Assembly (NCBI GenBank): GCA_036785325.1 | Contig: JAXIVH010000002.1 | Coordinates: forward strand, 12,875,856-12,939,855 | DNA: 64,000 nucleotides | Direction of reading: 5' to 3' | From: Urophycis tenuis | Lineage: Eukaryota; Chordata; Actinopteri; Gadiformes; Phycidae | The notes under the pieces: generated by a model | The model's input: the letters and a program-made list of their open reading frames with translations, nothing else | Databases searched by the model: none | Told to the model about the DNA's origin: nothing | Shown: positions 27,468-41,242 of the stretch, piece after piece | Layout of the letters: the number at the start of each line of letters is the position of its first letter | How positions within the stretch are numbered: position 1 is the stretch's first letter | Translations under genes and position numbers: made by a program

Positions 27468-27795
27468 TGTGCGCGTGTGTAATTCTCACGATGAGTGTGT
27501 TCTCAAACCGGTGATAGGGTGTGTGTGTGTGTGTGTGTGTGTGTGGGCGGGGGGTGGGGGGTGTTTGTGTGTAATTATCATGGTGTGTGTTCTGGTTCTG
27601 GTGGTAGCGTGTTTGTGTTTAATTCTCGTGGTGTGTGTTCTGGTGGTAGTGTGTGTTAATTCTCATGGTGTGTGTTCTGATTCTGGTGGTAGTGTGTGTG
27701 TGTGTGTTTAATTATCACGGTGTGTGTTCTGGTTCTGGTGGTAGTGTTGTGTGTGTCTGTGTTTGACTCTCATGGTGTGTGTTCTGGTGGCAGAG
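27468..27795. repeat. Irregular minisatellite in GT-rich DNA
   Basis: About six units of roughly 45-65 bp with the core AATTCTCATGGTGTGTGTTC and GGTTCTGGTGGTAGTGTG. Unit length varies because of the embedded GT runs. Confidence 0.8.
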
Positions 27796-27852
27796 TGTGC
27801 GTCCAGACAGGAGCAGAGCAGCCAGTAGTGACAGAGAGCTGTAGCAGGCTCC

Positions 27853-27854
<2 letters not shown>

Positions 27855-27946
<92 letters not shown>

Positions 27947-27960
27947 TGTGTGTGTGTGTG
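27855..27960. repeat. GT microsatellite, about 50 units
   Basis: Nearly pure TG array directly after the 27.5-27.8 kb minisatellite. Confidence 0.95.
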
Positions 27961-28519
27961 GGAGGTGATTAGCTTTGCTGTGCTGCTGCCATTGTGTTTT
28001 ATCTGCTCTGCTGTTATTACAGAGAAAACAAATGCTGCTTGTAGATCAGCAACGCTCTGGACGTACGTGTGTGTGTGTGTCTGTGTGTCTGTATATGTGT
28101 GTGTGTGTGTGTGTTGGATAGAAATCATCTGTGCTTGTGTGTGTGTGTGTGTGTATTTGTGTGTGCCAAGTCTCAAGGTGGGCGGATGCGTGGGTGGCGC
28201 AAGTGTGTGAGTGTGCGTTCTACGTGGGCACAGTGAAAGTGAATGTGTGCGTCTGTGTGTGTGTGTGTATTTTTTATATATATATACCGCAATATGACAT
28301 CTATTAGCGTGTGGGTTTGAATACCTTTAAAGCCAATTTACTGAGTCAACGTTCATGTGGATTGTGAATTAGATGTTAACGCGTTGATGGTATTATCGGC
28401 AGTGTATTGGGGAAGGGATGCTGAAAAAAGCCTTAACATTGCCTTGAAAGCCTTAACATTGTACTGTGTTACAGTCGGCTCCAGCATCCATACATTCGAG
28501 TCCGAGTCTGGGTGCACTG

Positions 28520-28866
28520 TACCAGCAGCGTACCCTGGTGTGTACCAGAAGTGTATCCCAGTGTGTACCAGCAGCGTACCCTGGTGTGTACCAGCAGCAT
28601 ACCCCGGTGGTTACCTCGGTGTGTACCCCGGTGTGTACCAGAAGTGTACCCTGGTGTTTACCAGCAGTGTACCTCTGTGTGTACCAGCAGCGATCCTGGT
28701 GTGTACCAGCAGAATACACTGTGGTATGTACCAGAAGTATACCCTGGTGTGTACCAGCAGCGTACCCCGGTGTGTACCAGCAGTGTACCCTGGTGTGTAC
28801 CAGCAGAATATGCTGTGGTATGTACCAGAAGTGTACCCTGGTGTGTACCAGCAGCGTACCCTGGTA
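28520..28866. repeat. Minisatellite, about 15 copies of a 21-27 bp unit
   Basis: Units of the form GTGTACCAGCAGCGTACCCTG with AGAAGTGTACC and AGCAGAATAC variants. A pair of longer units containing TGTGGTATGTACCAGAAG recurs about 90 bp apart, so the array has some higher-order structure. Open frames in several phases over it are consequences of the repeat. Confidence 0.9.
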
Positions 28867-29479
28867 ATGGCCCCTTCACATCCTGTGTTATTCTGAGTCT
28901 CATGGAACGCCAGTGGAAAACGAACTGAAGGTAGTTTATGTAACTCCTGATTGATGGCATTACATTCAGGGGATTGCTGGTATAAAATGAAGAGGGAGAA
29001 AGATTTGTTTTTTTTAGGTTCTGACTCTGCAGACTTCTTTTATCAGGTGTAAATTACTGTCTGCTCTTAGTGCTGTAACATTTTCAGTGCCGCCTGCTCT
29101 ATATCAAGGGCTAAGTGTTGTCCATCTCCCTTTGATGTAAAGGATGGTCCTTCCGCTGTACTTTAGACAAACCTATTAATACAATGTACATAAAGTCTGC
29201 ACAGGCTCTGTACAAATAGCTGCCCACTGCAGACAAATTGGGGTTTGTTTTACGTTGGCGGTCGTGTGAGCGGAGGGGCTGTAGCCTCCAGAACATATAC
29301 TTGTGGTTGAAGGTCTAAGAGGGTTCTTTAAACAAAGGTTTAAGTCGTGCTCGGGGAGGTGATTTACAGGTCGGTCCCGGTATGACTTCCATCCTGCCGG
29401 GGTAGAGTGTGACAGGTGGACGGCTGTGGGTCCCGGGGGCCCGGGATATATCATCGCAACAAGCACCCATTCACCCGAT

Positions 29480-30290
29480 GACCAGTACTTAGCGCTGAAG
29501 TGGAGCATCCGACGGCCCCGGCCGCCCGCGGAACGGAGGCCTTTGCTCCGCGGGCCTCGCGGCCGCGGCAACAGGCGGTCGTGGTGCCTGCGGTTCGGGA
29601 GAACAACAATGGAATTTCCTTTTAGGGTAGTCTTAATGTCTCGTCTCGGGTCGCCGTGCGAGTATCGGGGGGGTGGGGGGGGGGGGGGGTATTTTGTATT
29701 AATTCAGACCCGAGAGCCCGCCTTGATGGAAGGGGAAATTGTTGAGCGACTTGAGTGATTTGTGAGGTTCTAAACGGTGCTCCAGACGCGGCCGCCGCTG
29801 ACGCTGAGCAGAGCGCAGCCCGGCGCGGCGCAGAAACACATTAGCCCTGTTTCAGGAAAAAAACGTCAAACATAATTCTCGAAGTGGACACGGAACATGT
29901 CGCGGCGGCTGCCCTGTTCCCCCCCCACCCCCCGACATAAATCACGGAGAACCGCCTCTGCGTCTGACCCCCGGGGAGCAGCGTGTTCCCTGCTGCTCCT
30001 GCGTTCCGCGCAGACGGAAACCACGGGACTCGCGCGGGTTCCTGCGCACTGTAGTTCACTGGTCTCTCTCCCCCCCCGCGTGCCAGAGTAAACAGAGAGG
30101 CGGTAAAGGGAGCCGCGTGTCCGTACGCGTGGACCGTCCAGGCTGGCCTGGAGAGCGAGGTCGGGCCCTGGGTTCGTCTGAGGGGGGGACTGAGGCCCAG
30201 CGAGGGGGCGAGCGGCGGGGGGGCCTGTCGCTGGCAGGGCCTGTCACCGGCAGTCTGAGGGGGACAGCTGGTCGGCCGGACTCATTGTCA
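29480..30290. promoter_or_regulatory. CpG-rich segment, possible CpG island
   Basis: Frequent CpG and NotI-type GCGGCCGC sequences at about 29500-29580 and 29780-29840, and many CGCG or GCGC motifs until 30290. Inside ncald intron 1 this could be an alternative promoter. No convincing exon boundary or TATA element could be tied to it. Confidence 0.3.
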
Positions 30291-31599
30291 GCCTCCTCTT
30301 TGGCCTTTTTTCTATGCCGGGGTCGAAGGTCACCCCGTTGAGCCCCCCGACCCCACTGGGGTGGACAGGACTCTTAAAAGATTGTGGCTCCATTGTGACC
30401 CTAGGGTTCCATGCATAGTATTCATGCATAGCGTGCGCGCGCACGCACGCACACACACACACACACATGCACACACACGCACACGCATGCACGCTCGGAG
30501 GGCAGATAGCTTTGTGAGGACCCGCTCCCATGCATTGATTTGCGAAGCAGTGGGAAACAGATGTTTTATTTTTAGCCTACACAGAGGAATGCACATTTGC
30601 GCTGATGTCATGGCCCTTTTATGTGCCCCGGACTCTACAAACCCAGAGACTGTTCGAGATGAATTGTGATATCCGACCAAATGTTTTCATAAAAGCGCGC
30701 TAGGTTTATCGGCGTGTCTTTCACGGGAATGACAAACGCGGTTACGATGATTAGCGGTATCAAATCTTAAGCGCGGATGGCTCATGATGACCGGAGTCCT
30801 CTTCAGCAGGAATCCCTCCCATTTGTCATTTCCAGTGTGCAGAGTTCACGTGTATTTTCTATGTCTTTGGGATGTATACACAAGTGGGGAGAAGTAATGG
30901 TCCCGTCAAAGCATCATATCTAAACATCGATTCCGGCTGATTGTAGTCTGAGTTACGGTGATGAATACACCCATGGCGCTGTGCTGGAGGAACACCACAG
31001 CTCTGGAGGTGTGCTTACTTCATCACTTGACACTCCTTCATCACGCACTCACTGGGGCCCAGAGGGCCTTGATATAATTTACTCTTCAGGTTTTTAAGAG
31101 GCCGTTAACTATTTGTAGTAGCATATAGATATTTTAGCACATTTCTTTCATCACTCTCTTCCTCACTGTTTTATTCAGTGGCAAACTCATAGTATCTGGT
31201 TACTCATTGATGTGTGTGTGTGTCTGTGCATCTGTGCATGCATGTTTTTTGGCTGGTTTCATTCATTGGCCCCATACTCGCTATACATAGCCGGCCATTC
31301 ACGGGATTCCACTGCTCTCGTTGATCTTCTTTCTGTCTCCACGAGCTAATCACAGTAAGTATTCACCGTACGTGACAGGGAAAACATCATACAGCTGCAG
31401 AAAACATTTATTATAAGGACATTTTCCTTTCATTTATTACATCATTATTCATTCACACTACAAAACTTTGTTTTTTCCACAAAAACAGCTATCCTAAGGG
31501 TCATTCGAGCATCTCAAGTACAGAAATCAGAACAGTAAGGGAAATGCATCGTTTTCTGACGCGTTAATCTGGATGGTTTTTGCGTTCAACCCAGCATCG

Positions 31600-32010
31600 C
31601 GGCGTTTTGCTGCCGCCACGACGTGAATGTGTTTTGTCAGCGTCCAACCGGCCCTCTGACGCGCGGCGGGGATTGCGCGCGTCACAGGGAGCTGTCGTCA
31701 CTCAAGACGCCGCTCATCAGCGTGCAGAAAGGAGAGCTGTCTTCTGCGTATCCCCCCGGGGCTGCACCGGGCCGGGGATACCGTGACGCGGTGCGGGCTC
31801 CGAGCGGGGCTCTCTTGGTGCACGGACGGAGAATAACAGGCAGACGTGCTCCGAAATAAACGCACGTAACGCGCCGCCCGCACCGGGAAACGCGTGCGAC
31901 GCGTATGCGTGACGCGGCCACACGCCGTATGCTCGTGCACGGGCGCCACCCGTCGTCTTCCCCCCCCTCCCCCCAGGTGGGCACCGTCCACCGCGCGTAA
32001 CGGTTTATTT
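31600..32010. promoter_or_regulatory. Second CpG-rich segment
   Basis: Dense CpG (GACGCGCGGCGGGGATTGCG and similar) within the same intron as 29480-30290. It has no recognised exon. Confidence 0.25.
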
Positions 32011-32427
32011 ACTCGCCGTTTTAGTGGCTGACCAAGACGCCCCGACCAATCCGATGCAACGCTTCTTTTGTGATGTTGCCACCGTGCCCCTTTTTTTCAT
32101 GAACGGTGGATATCCGTTTCCGTTTAAATATCGTGAAATTCAAGTAAAAAAAAGCGAAATGTGATGCAACGGATTGTGTATTTCAGTGTCACCGACTGTC
32201 AGTTCAACTTCGGCGACTGATTTCTGGTTGGTGTGGTTTCCCCGTGCGTTTTGACGCCCGCGTAGCTTCCCTCCGTCTCGGGGAGACATTGCGGAGGAGC
32301 AGCATCCATCCGTCCATGCATGCAGAAAAACATGTACTCTGTCATAAGAAATATTAACCGAGGTGACTGAGTGAGAGTGAGTGTGAAGAACGAAGAAAGT
32401 TACATGGCAGTGATGCAGACTCATATT

Positions 32428-32631
<204 letters not shown>

Positions 32632-34134
32632 TTAATGTCTCCCTGAGGTAGGCCTGGAGCCAGGGAGGTTGATTGCCCTTATTTGTCAGAGTTGATCTCT
32701 GTGCGCGTGGGGGGGGGGGGGGTGTTGTGGTTCGATCACCTCATGTCTCACGTTAACCCCGGCTCGGGATGCGTTGCCGCGGCGCCCAGGGGGCCACGGG
32801 AGGGGGGCTTCTTAATGGGGGAGAGATGGTGGGATTACTCAAATTGAGAGCGGTTGGGGGGGGGGACAGAAAAGGGAGGATAATAGCGATGAAGCTACTG
32901 AGGGAGAGGAAAGATGAATGGGTGGCAGATGGAGGTGAGAGAGGGGGAGGAGGCGAGAGGGATGATGAGAGGAGCGGTGCATGGTTACAGAGGCTGTAAT
33001 CAGCCAGTTAAGTGAGACTTCTACACACAAATGAGGTGTCATCGCTCTCCTACAGAGAAACATCCAAACTCCCAACATGTGTGTGTGTGAGGTAATTCAA
33101 ATCTACTGTTGCTAAGTGGGGAACATTTTTGGGGATATGGAAGACAAGAATGAGGCCTGCATGCAGCACACATCTAACCCCACACACTCACTATGAAATC
33201 CTCCTGCAGGCGATGATGTCTCCTGAGCGTGTCGCTTGTCCACATCTCCACCTGCACATGGGCGGCACGGGTTGCTGCAGTCCCAACAACACTGGGGGCA
33301 GTTCCACAGCTTGGTGGTCCCCACGTTTGGCTGAAGCCCCCCCCCCCCCCCCCCCCCCCCAGCAAGACGGCGTCGATTCCTGCCTGTGTTCTTCTTGCTG
33401 AATGTCCTTCCCCCTCGCAGTCCTCTGTCCCTCTGCATTTTCCTGTCGTAAAGGCGAAGAAATGCGGCAAGAATTACCCCGCCCCCCCCCCCCCCCTCCC
33501 CCTGCAAACCCAAACATGTTTCAACATAGAGCCGGGCTGCGGTGTCAAACAGCCCAATGACGAGTGACAACTGGTTCCTTTTTGTGTGTTTTTCCATGAC
33601 GTTATTTCCTGTTTCTAAATGTCTCTCTCTGGCCACAGGATGCTGAGTTGGTTTGTGTAGATCCCCCGGGGGATCGACACGCGTGTTAGAAACCATCTAG
33701 AGGCTGACCTCAAACTGGGCTCCATTCAGTATTCCCCCTCTCGTCTCTCTCTATTTTTATTGGCTTTTTACGTTATCCTACATATCGCCGCAGCCCTTCG
33801 GCTGTGTCGCCGTGTCGCTCTCCGGAAGCCACGACGGGGGGCTCCCTGTGAGCGCACGTCAAGCCTGAAGGAAGCGCTGCTCTCGAACCCTGGCATCGTC
33901 ACCGCGTCGCCACTCCAGTAACCCCGCGGCTCGTGGCGAACTGGATTTCCTTCATTTGGGAGCCAGGTCCCGTAGGGCAGTTGGAGTTGTAAGTCGTTGA
34001 GGTGATTTTGCGGGTTGCTTGCTGTTGCCCTAATGAAGCAACATCTACAACAACAGAGACAAGACAGCTATGTCTCCTCCTCTCCTTGTGCTTGTTCTGT
34101 TTTACATACAGTACAACTCCCTGGCCCCGGGTCA

Positions 34135-34272
<138 letters not shown>

Positions 34273-37200
34273 AGGGGGGGGGGGGGGTGGGGTTGGTTAG
34301 CCGTCCATCCAATTAGCGTGGTCCAATGATCCGGTTCCAGGCCGGCAGAGGCTCCACCCACCCAGGAACGAGACAGACAGGGAGCCAAACAAATTAGTCA
34401 CGACCCAGGAGTACAAACTCGGGGTCACATCCTGTTGGAGAGCGAGAGAAAGCCAGAGAGAGAGAGAGAGAGAGAGGAAGAGGAGCAGGGACTCCGCGCA
34501 GGAATGCATCCAGGGCCTGGTTCTCACATGCACCCACCAAAATAGCCGTCGCATTCGATCGCTCGAATGGAAACAATAACATGCAGAGCGTCTATTGGAA
34601 CTGGCTGCTTCCAGGGGATGAATCGCGCGGCCACCCGCTCCCCATCAGTTTTTCGTGCGTCGGCTCGCAAGCGGTTTAGGTTTGGAGTATAAAAAAAATT
34701 TAAAAAACCCACACGACACTGATGACGCTAAACTTTGGCAGCAGAGTGGCGAGCCTTTGGGGTGGGGGGGGGGGCTTCAGCGTCCAACTCGTACCCAGTC
34801 TTGCGGGGGGGGGGGGGGGGGGGGGGGCTTTGAGGTTTGATTCAGTGGTGTATCGGTCTCACAGGATCGTCACGCACGGTTGCTGCTCTCCTCCTGTCGG
34901 CTCTGTTTCCATGGTAACTCAGGGCGGTTAAAAAAATAAAAAAATAAAAATGGCATGTGCTAAATATGTAAAATAGATTTATGCGGCTACCGCGGCCGTA
35001 TCATCGGTGCATCTGCCGCAAAGAAAGAAGAAAAAAAAAAAAAACCCTGACAATAACATGATTAAAAACTATGAAAACACCCTCTAGTGGACGTTTCTAT
35101 GGAAACGCGTCACTTGTCACGTTTCTTTTTTTTTTTTTTCCCCCATCTCTTCTTCTAGTGTAATGGTTTTGAGAGAGGGGCAGTGATCCTGCTGGTCTGC
35201 CTGTGGTCTGCAGGCTTCAGGTTTCTGCAGTGTGGGGGTGGGGGGGGGGGGGGTGCTGCGTGTGTGTGGACCAGCTCAGGAGCCCCCGGACAAGAGCACA
35301 TCAGCACAGACCGCGTGCGTTCAACAATGCCTCCCCTCCACACACTTGTCCATTGTGTCTGGGGTTTTCTCTCTTTATGTTTTGCTCTCCTGCACAAACT
35401 CCTTCCTTGGTCCACTGCTCTGTTTTTTTTTTTGTTTTTTTCTTCTCTCCTGTTTTGTTGTCCCTGGACTCCATTGTTCTGGAGACAATAGACACCAGCC
35501 AAGCTGCGCCACACAGAGAATACTAATAAGAGGACGGATTCCTCACACACACAAAGGGGGAAGACAGGAGCACAAACCCTCACATTATCCTCCACACCTA
35601 AAGCCGGTGGGGGTCTATGCAGCCATGCCATGCCCTTCCACCTCGCCCCTCGTTCCCAACGCATCCGTTTGCATTCATCGCTCGCGTTTTTCTGTACTTC
35701 AACGCGGAGAAGCCGTGCTCCGCGCGCCAGGACAAACGCCGGGCCTATTTTTAGCTCTCGTCCACCGAGAGCCAAGGTTCTCCTCCTCACTGCTCGTGTC
35801 ATTGAGGAGGTTCCTGTCCCACAGCTGGAGCCGCCCGGAGCACAGCAGGAATGTTCAGGGCTGTGTGGACAGAGGGGGGCTCTGTGGGGCTGCGCCGCGG
35901 GGCCAGTCTGAGCCGTGGGGCCACCGCCTCAACCACAACGGGTGCGCGTTGTCAAAACAACCCCAAGAGGTCACATAAGAGTGCAGCTTTTCACCTCGCT
36001 GTGCCGATTCGGTCGGTGCTTCAAAAAAATGAATATCTAAAATTGCGTCTTCAAATCAAAATTCTATCAAGTGAACGCTGCTTGTGCCGATGGCGGCTTG
36101 CGGCACGTGCCATAATATTGTGATACGAAACCGAACAAATACTTGCGAGACGATGACACACGGGCTGTCAGCATGGGAGGGAGTCTGTCGTGTCTTTGAT
36201 TGAATAACCATTGAACGTGTCAGCAGGGAACAGCTTCGGTTCTCCCGTGCTGAAGCTGATAATTAGGACTGTGAGCGGGGGGGCCCAGTCAAAATGGTGG
36301 TGAAGTAGTTAAACGTCATGCTCTGCCACCCATGGATGGGGTTTGGACCCAGAGACCCGACCCCAGCTGGGGCTGCCCAGCTGCAGCGACCTCAGAGGGC
36401 TCTTGAACACTCGCTGGGTGAGCCGTGCTAAGTGTGGTGCTTCTTCATTGCAAAGCAAGGACCATTGGACATATATATCGCCATGCTCATAGAGAAATAC
36501 GCTCATCTAGAGCCGGGGGGGGGGATGGGATCATTCCCCAGAAAATGTTATGTGTGAGAAGATTTACATTCTTCATTCCAGCAGGTGTTCACAGATGTTG
36601 GAGGTCTGGATACCATTTCTTCTAGGAGAAAAATCCAAGATTGATTTACTGATTAAGAACGAATGATAACAATGAATTTGGATAGGATACATACATACTG
36701 TATATATATATCTGTATATCTTCACACAAGATGAGACAATGGACTGTTGATACGCAGGCATGACATATGTATGTGACGGGTTCTCTGAAGAGTGCATTCA
36801 CACGCGTGTGCGTACTCGCAGACAGACAAGCTTATCAATGGACCAGAGAGTCTTTGCAGACGGTTGCCATGGCAACTCGTTTCAAGGTCTTGACTTGGGG
36901 CTGCGTCTCTCGTCAGTGGGAGCTGCGGAAGGAATGGGGATGGAAGGGTGAGGGAAAGTTTAGGGGGCTAGAGCACATGGGATGTAATTTAGGTTTGTCT
37001 TAGTTTGTTGATTTTGCAGATTATGAGAGAGGAGGAAGCCGAGATCTGGAATTATTACAAAAAGCAAGAGGAAGTGTGAATCCTTGGCGCCGACTGAGTC
37101 TGCGTGTGTATGTGTGGTGTGCGTGTGCGTTTGCGTGTGTTCTGTGCAGTTCTTTCTGCTACGTGCTAACGGGGGAATGGGTTTTGAAGAGGCTCATGGA

Positions 37201-40000
37201 AATGCGAATGTCTGACTGGGTCTGGACAGCTTGGGCATCGACCGGGCCACCGGGCCCGGGCCCGCAGAACCCTGGACCGCCACGTCGCGCCGGGCTCGTC
37301 GGTCAACAGAACCATGACATGGCTATGAGAGAAACGGTTCTGTGGCTTTCTTTCAGTCCTGATGTGCTGTTTTGGTTTTTTAAACTATATAAAAAAATAT
37401 ATTTATGTATATATATATATGTACAGTGTATCAAGCAATATTTTTTGTATATCATTTTAATTTGATGCGCTCCTGGCAGTCTCGTTGTTTTTTTTTTGTT
37501 TGTTTGTTTTTTTGAGTAATTGAAGATGGCGAAATTGTTGCAAATGTCCACACCGGCGGCGGCTGGGGTATTTAAGAAACAATACCACTTCCTTATCGCC
37601 GCTTCCCAAGAACTGCAGCACCCTAGAGAGCGCCGTCATTATACATCAACAATTCCTCTGCCGGCGCGGCTGGGCTCCGTCAGACCCCTTCCTCTGTGGT
37701 CCCCCGCTTCGTTGGCAGGACCCTGGAACAAACGGAGCCCTCGGATTAACGACGCCAGCCACGCCGTGGTCTCCGTGGCGTTTTCCAAAGAATCCCGAAT
37801 TCCATCGAGTCTGCGCTGCTTATCTTCCCATCTCATCGTCACGGCCCTTCCATTGTAAATGTGTGATATCGTCGCCGTCTGCTTGAATGTTTCCCCCCCC
37901 CCCCTCTCCCTCTCTGTGTCGTCGACGACTGGCAGCCCAGCGGCTCCGGTCAGCGCTCCTGGGCCGGGAGTCAGCAGGATGTAATCATCTGATCGAAATA
38001 AACAAAAATAGGCAGCTTGATGAAAAAATGTCCCTCCCCTCCATCTTGTGCATGTATACAGTCACCCCCCCCCCCCTCACAGCGTCTACATGACGACAGT
38101 GAGGACCTCTCTCCTCTGTCGCCATGGTTTACCAGTGCTAAAAATGGACCGGTCATGTGGCATTAAGATCAGCTGCAGCCTACTATGTGTTTGGTGTCTC
38201 GCTAGGGCTTACTCTCAGATGCGACCACGGTGTTCACCTAAAACTCGTCCTCTGGTCACCGCGCGCGGGGGGGGGGGGGGGGGCGTCACTCTCTACAGCG
38301 GAGGCCTCATGAGAACGAGAGGACTTATCTTATCTCGTCTCATCTGTTTTTTACCTGCCGTTATGTATCCGCATTTTTTAATCTTTTTTTTTATGTAGCT
38401 GCTTCGATAAGGTTCACGAGTTGTTAAGAGATAGCGGAGAAAGGGCTTTTGAGAAAAGATTTTGAGACTTAAGAACAATGAAAAAACGCCCCCCCCTCCC
38501 TCCTTGCATTTCTCCACCACTGAGAAGTGTTGCATGTCACGCACCTGTGATTGACAGGCGAGATGGCTCACCAGAGCGAATCGGGGAAGGGACGGCCGCG
38601 ATTGGTCGGTGAGCGGGAAGCGCTCTTGAAATCACGCCGGCACAGTCAATTTGAAACCGTTAAAAACGCGGCACCCCGACCCGTCCAGCCCTCCCCCCAA
38701 ATACACACGACACATGTTTAGCTCATGTATTATGCATCGCTCTCGTCTCTGAGAAGCTCATCTCATCTGATGCCAAAACCCTTTTTTTCCGCGGCGCTGA
38801 TTTCGTTCTCACATTGAAGTGACTACGCCAGCCGGGTTGCCAGTTCACAAGCAGCAGCCGCTGGCAGAAGGCGTGCATGTGGACGCCGTCCCGCAGCCAC
38901 TCAGCGGCGACAGTGTGCGGCGGCGGTACATGAAGACGCGTCGTTTGAAGTGCTTTACGACCGTAAGACCCCCAGGTCATTAAACCGTGTCTCCGTCAGG
39001 CCGTGTCTTTGACACAGGTGATAACGCCGCCCCAAAAGCACATCTGTGGCCCCCCTTGAAACAGGCTTATCTTGACAGCTGGCGAATAGGCTGCTGATGC
39101 CAGACTTACCTTTGTGGGGTAGAGGAGGGGGGGGGGGGGGGGGTTATGGGACTTTAACCGTTTCACTGTCATGGAATATGTTTCCGTGGGAACTCGATGA
39201 GTCTCACACAGTCAGTGGTTCTATTTTCACCGGAAATCTCTTTTTCCACACGCGAGAGATTCACACACACACACACACACACACACAGGCATGCTTATGT
39301 GTTTCAAGTGTATACACTTCAACACCGAAATCATTGTTACCGTGATTGTCTAAAAAGTGGTTCAAGGATTTAACATTTTCCAGAGGGCTTTTTCCATGAA
39401 TATTAAAAAAAAATTAAAAAAAAAATCCCACACTTTTTTGCCAGTCAGAAAGCGTCTCATCTAAAACCTGTGAGAGTGTGCGGTGCTTTCAGAGACTACT
39501 TCAATCCACGGTAGCCATATTGTGTGAAGCGCACCGCATCTGCCGTTTCCATGGAAAGGGGAAACGAGGCGGACGCAGAAATGTTTTTAAGTGAATCTCA
39601 TGAAAGTGGAGGAAACGTTTGAGAGGGAAAGTTGTGTGTGCATCCTTTCTCCATACACGGGAACATCTGTTGGTGTCAGGAAGACCTTTGAAGATAGTTA
39701 AATACAGGCTGATTGGTTGGCTTACACTATACAAGTATGGGTGTGTAATAACAGCTTGATAATAGTTTTGTACTTTAAACCTGCAATGTAAACATACTCT
39801 CATGAGCGGCCTCTAGTGGCTTGACTTGGGACTACAGTTGCAGGGGAGGTGGTGGCATAAGTGGATTTATAAACGATGTATAGACAAACATTCCCTGGAT
39901 GACTGCGTTTTATTCTTGAGGAACTTTCTAGTTCTGTTATCGATTTAATGGAGTTTAAAGCTGCAGTGGAAAAGTGACAGAGAACTGCTTTAAATTCAAG

Positions 40001-40842
40001 CCATTAATCGTTCTCTCCTCCTCTCCTCCCCTCCAACCCTCTGCTCCTCTCCTCCCTCAATCCCTCTGCTCCTCTCCTCCCACCAACCCTCTGCTCCTCT
40101 CCTCCCCCCCCTAACCCTCTGCTCCTCACCTCCCCTCCAACCCTCTACTCCTCTCCTCCCCCCCAACCAACCCTCTGCTCCTCTCCTCTCCCCCAACCCT
40201 CTGCTCCTCTCCTCCCCCCCCTAACCCTCTGCTCCTCACCTCCCCTCCAACCCTCTACTCCTCTCCCCCCCCCCCAACCAACCCTCTGCTCCTCTCCTCT
40301 CCCCCAACCCTCTGCTCCTCTCCTCCACCCCAACCCTCTGCTCCTCACCTCCCCCCCAACCCTCTGCGCCTCTCCTCCCTCAATCCCTCTGCTCCTCTCC
40401 TCCCCCCCAACCCTCTGCTCCTCTCCTCCCCCCCAACCCTCTGCTCCTCTCCTCCCCCCCAATCCTCTCCTCCTCTCCTCCCCCCCAACCCTCTGCTCCT
40501 CTCCTCCCCCAACCCTCTGCTCCTCTCCTCCCCCCCCAACCCTCTGCTCCTCTTCTCCTCCCCCAACCCTCTGCTCCTCTCCTCTCCTCCCAACCCTCTG
40601 CTCCTCTCCTCCCCCCAACCAACCCTCTGCTCCTCTCCTCCACCCCAACCCTCTGCTCCTCACCTCCCCTCCCCAACCCTCTGCTCCTCTCCTCCCCCCA
40701 ACCCTCTACTCCTCTCCTCCCCCCCAACCAACCCTCTGCTCCTCTCCTCCCCCCCAACCCTCTGCTCCTCTCCTCCCCCCCCCCTAACTCTCTGCTCCTC
40801 ACCTCCCCCCCAAACCCTCTGCTCCTCTCCTCTCCTCCCCCT
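40001..40842 (+). repeat. Pyrimidine-rich minisatellite forming the acceptor tract of ncald exon 2
   Basis: About 30 tandem units of 21-28 nt with the core AACCCTCTGCTCCTCTCCTC plus a C-run of variable length. Units CTAACCC, CTCACC and CCAACCAACCC recur in the same order about every 110 nt (CTAAC at 40111, 40221 and 40784), a higher-order repeat. Reading all 842 nt, I find no AG dinucleotide between AG at 39999-40000 and the splice AG at 40843-40844. Good branch-point matches (CTAAC) occur within the tract, the nearest with its A at 40787. Confidence 0.95.
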
Positions 40843-40844
40843 AG

Positions 40845-41242
40845 CTGCCAGCCGAGCGACCGACATGGGGAAGCAGAACAGCAAGCTCCGGCCCGAGGTG
40901 ATGCAGGACCTGCTGGAGAGCACGGACTTCACCGAGCACGAGATCCAGGAGTGGTACAAGGGCTTCCTGCGGGACTGCCCCAGCGGCAACCTGTCCATGG
41001 AGGAGTTCAAGAAGATCTACGGCAACTTCTTCCCGTACGGCGACGCCTCCAAGTTCGCCGAGCACGTGTTCCGCACCTTCGACGCCAACGGCGACGGCAC
41101 GATAGACTTCCGGGAGTTCATCATCGCGCTGAGCGTCACGTCGCGCGGCAAGCTGGAGCAGAAGCTCAAGTGGGCCTTCAGCATGTACGACCTGGACGGC
41201 AACGGCTACATCAGCAAGGCCGAGATGCTGGAGATCGTGCAG
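40845..41242 (+). CDS. ncald: ncald exon with start codon
   Basis: Acceptor CCCCCTAG ends at 40844. A 20-nt 5' UTR is followed by ATGGGG at 40865 (Kozak GACATGG). It encodes residues 1-126 up to MLEIVQ. The donor is CAG-GTGAGG at 41243, and the intron then continues as 28 G. The coding part is 40865-41242, phase 0 at its end. Confidence 0.97.

Noticed and set aside
33112..33696. 194-codon - strand frame
   Set aside because: It contains Gly runs from C homopolymers and has no similarity to known proteins. It is probably chance.
35155..35978. Overlapping 215- and 248-codon frames on opposite strands
   Set aside because: Low-complexity ends, GC-rich composition and no recognisable domain. Neither continues into credible splice-linked exons.
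40145..40802. Long - strand frames with GEEQRVGG-type repeats
   Set aside because: They are translations of the pyrimidine-rich minisatellite before the ncald exon. The period near 25 with length variation keeps frames open by chance and there is no start context or homology.
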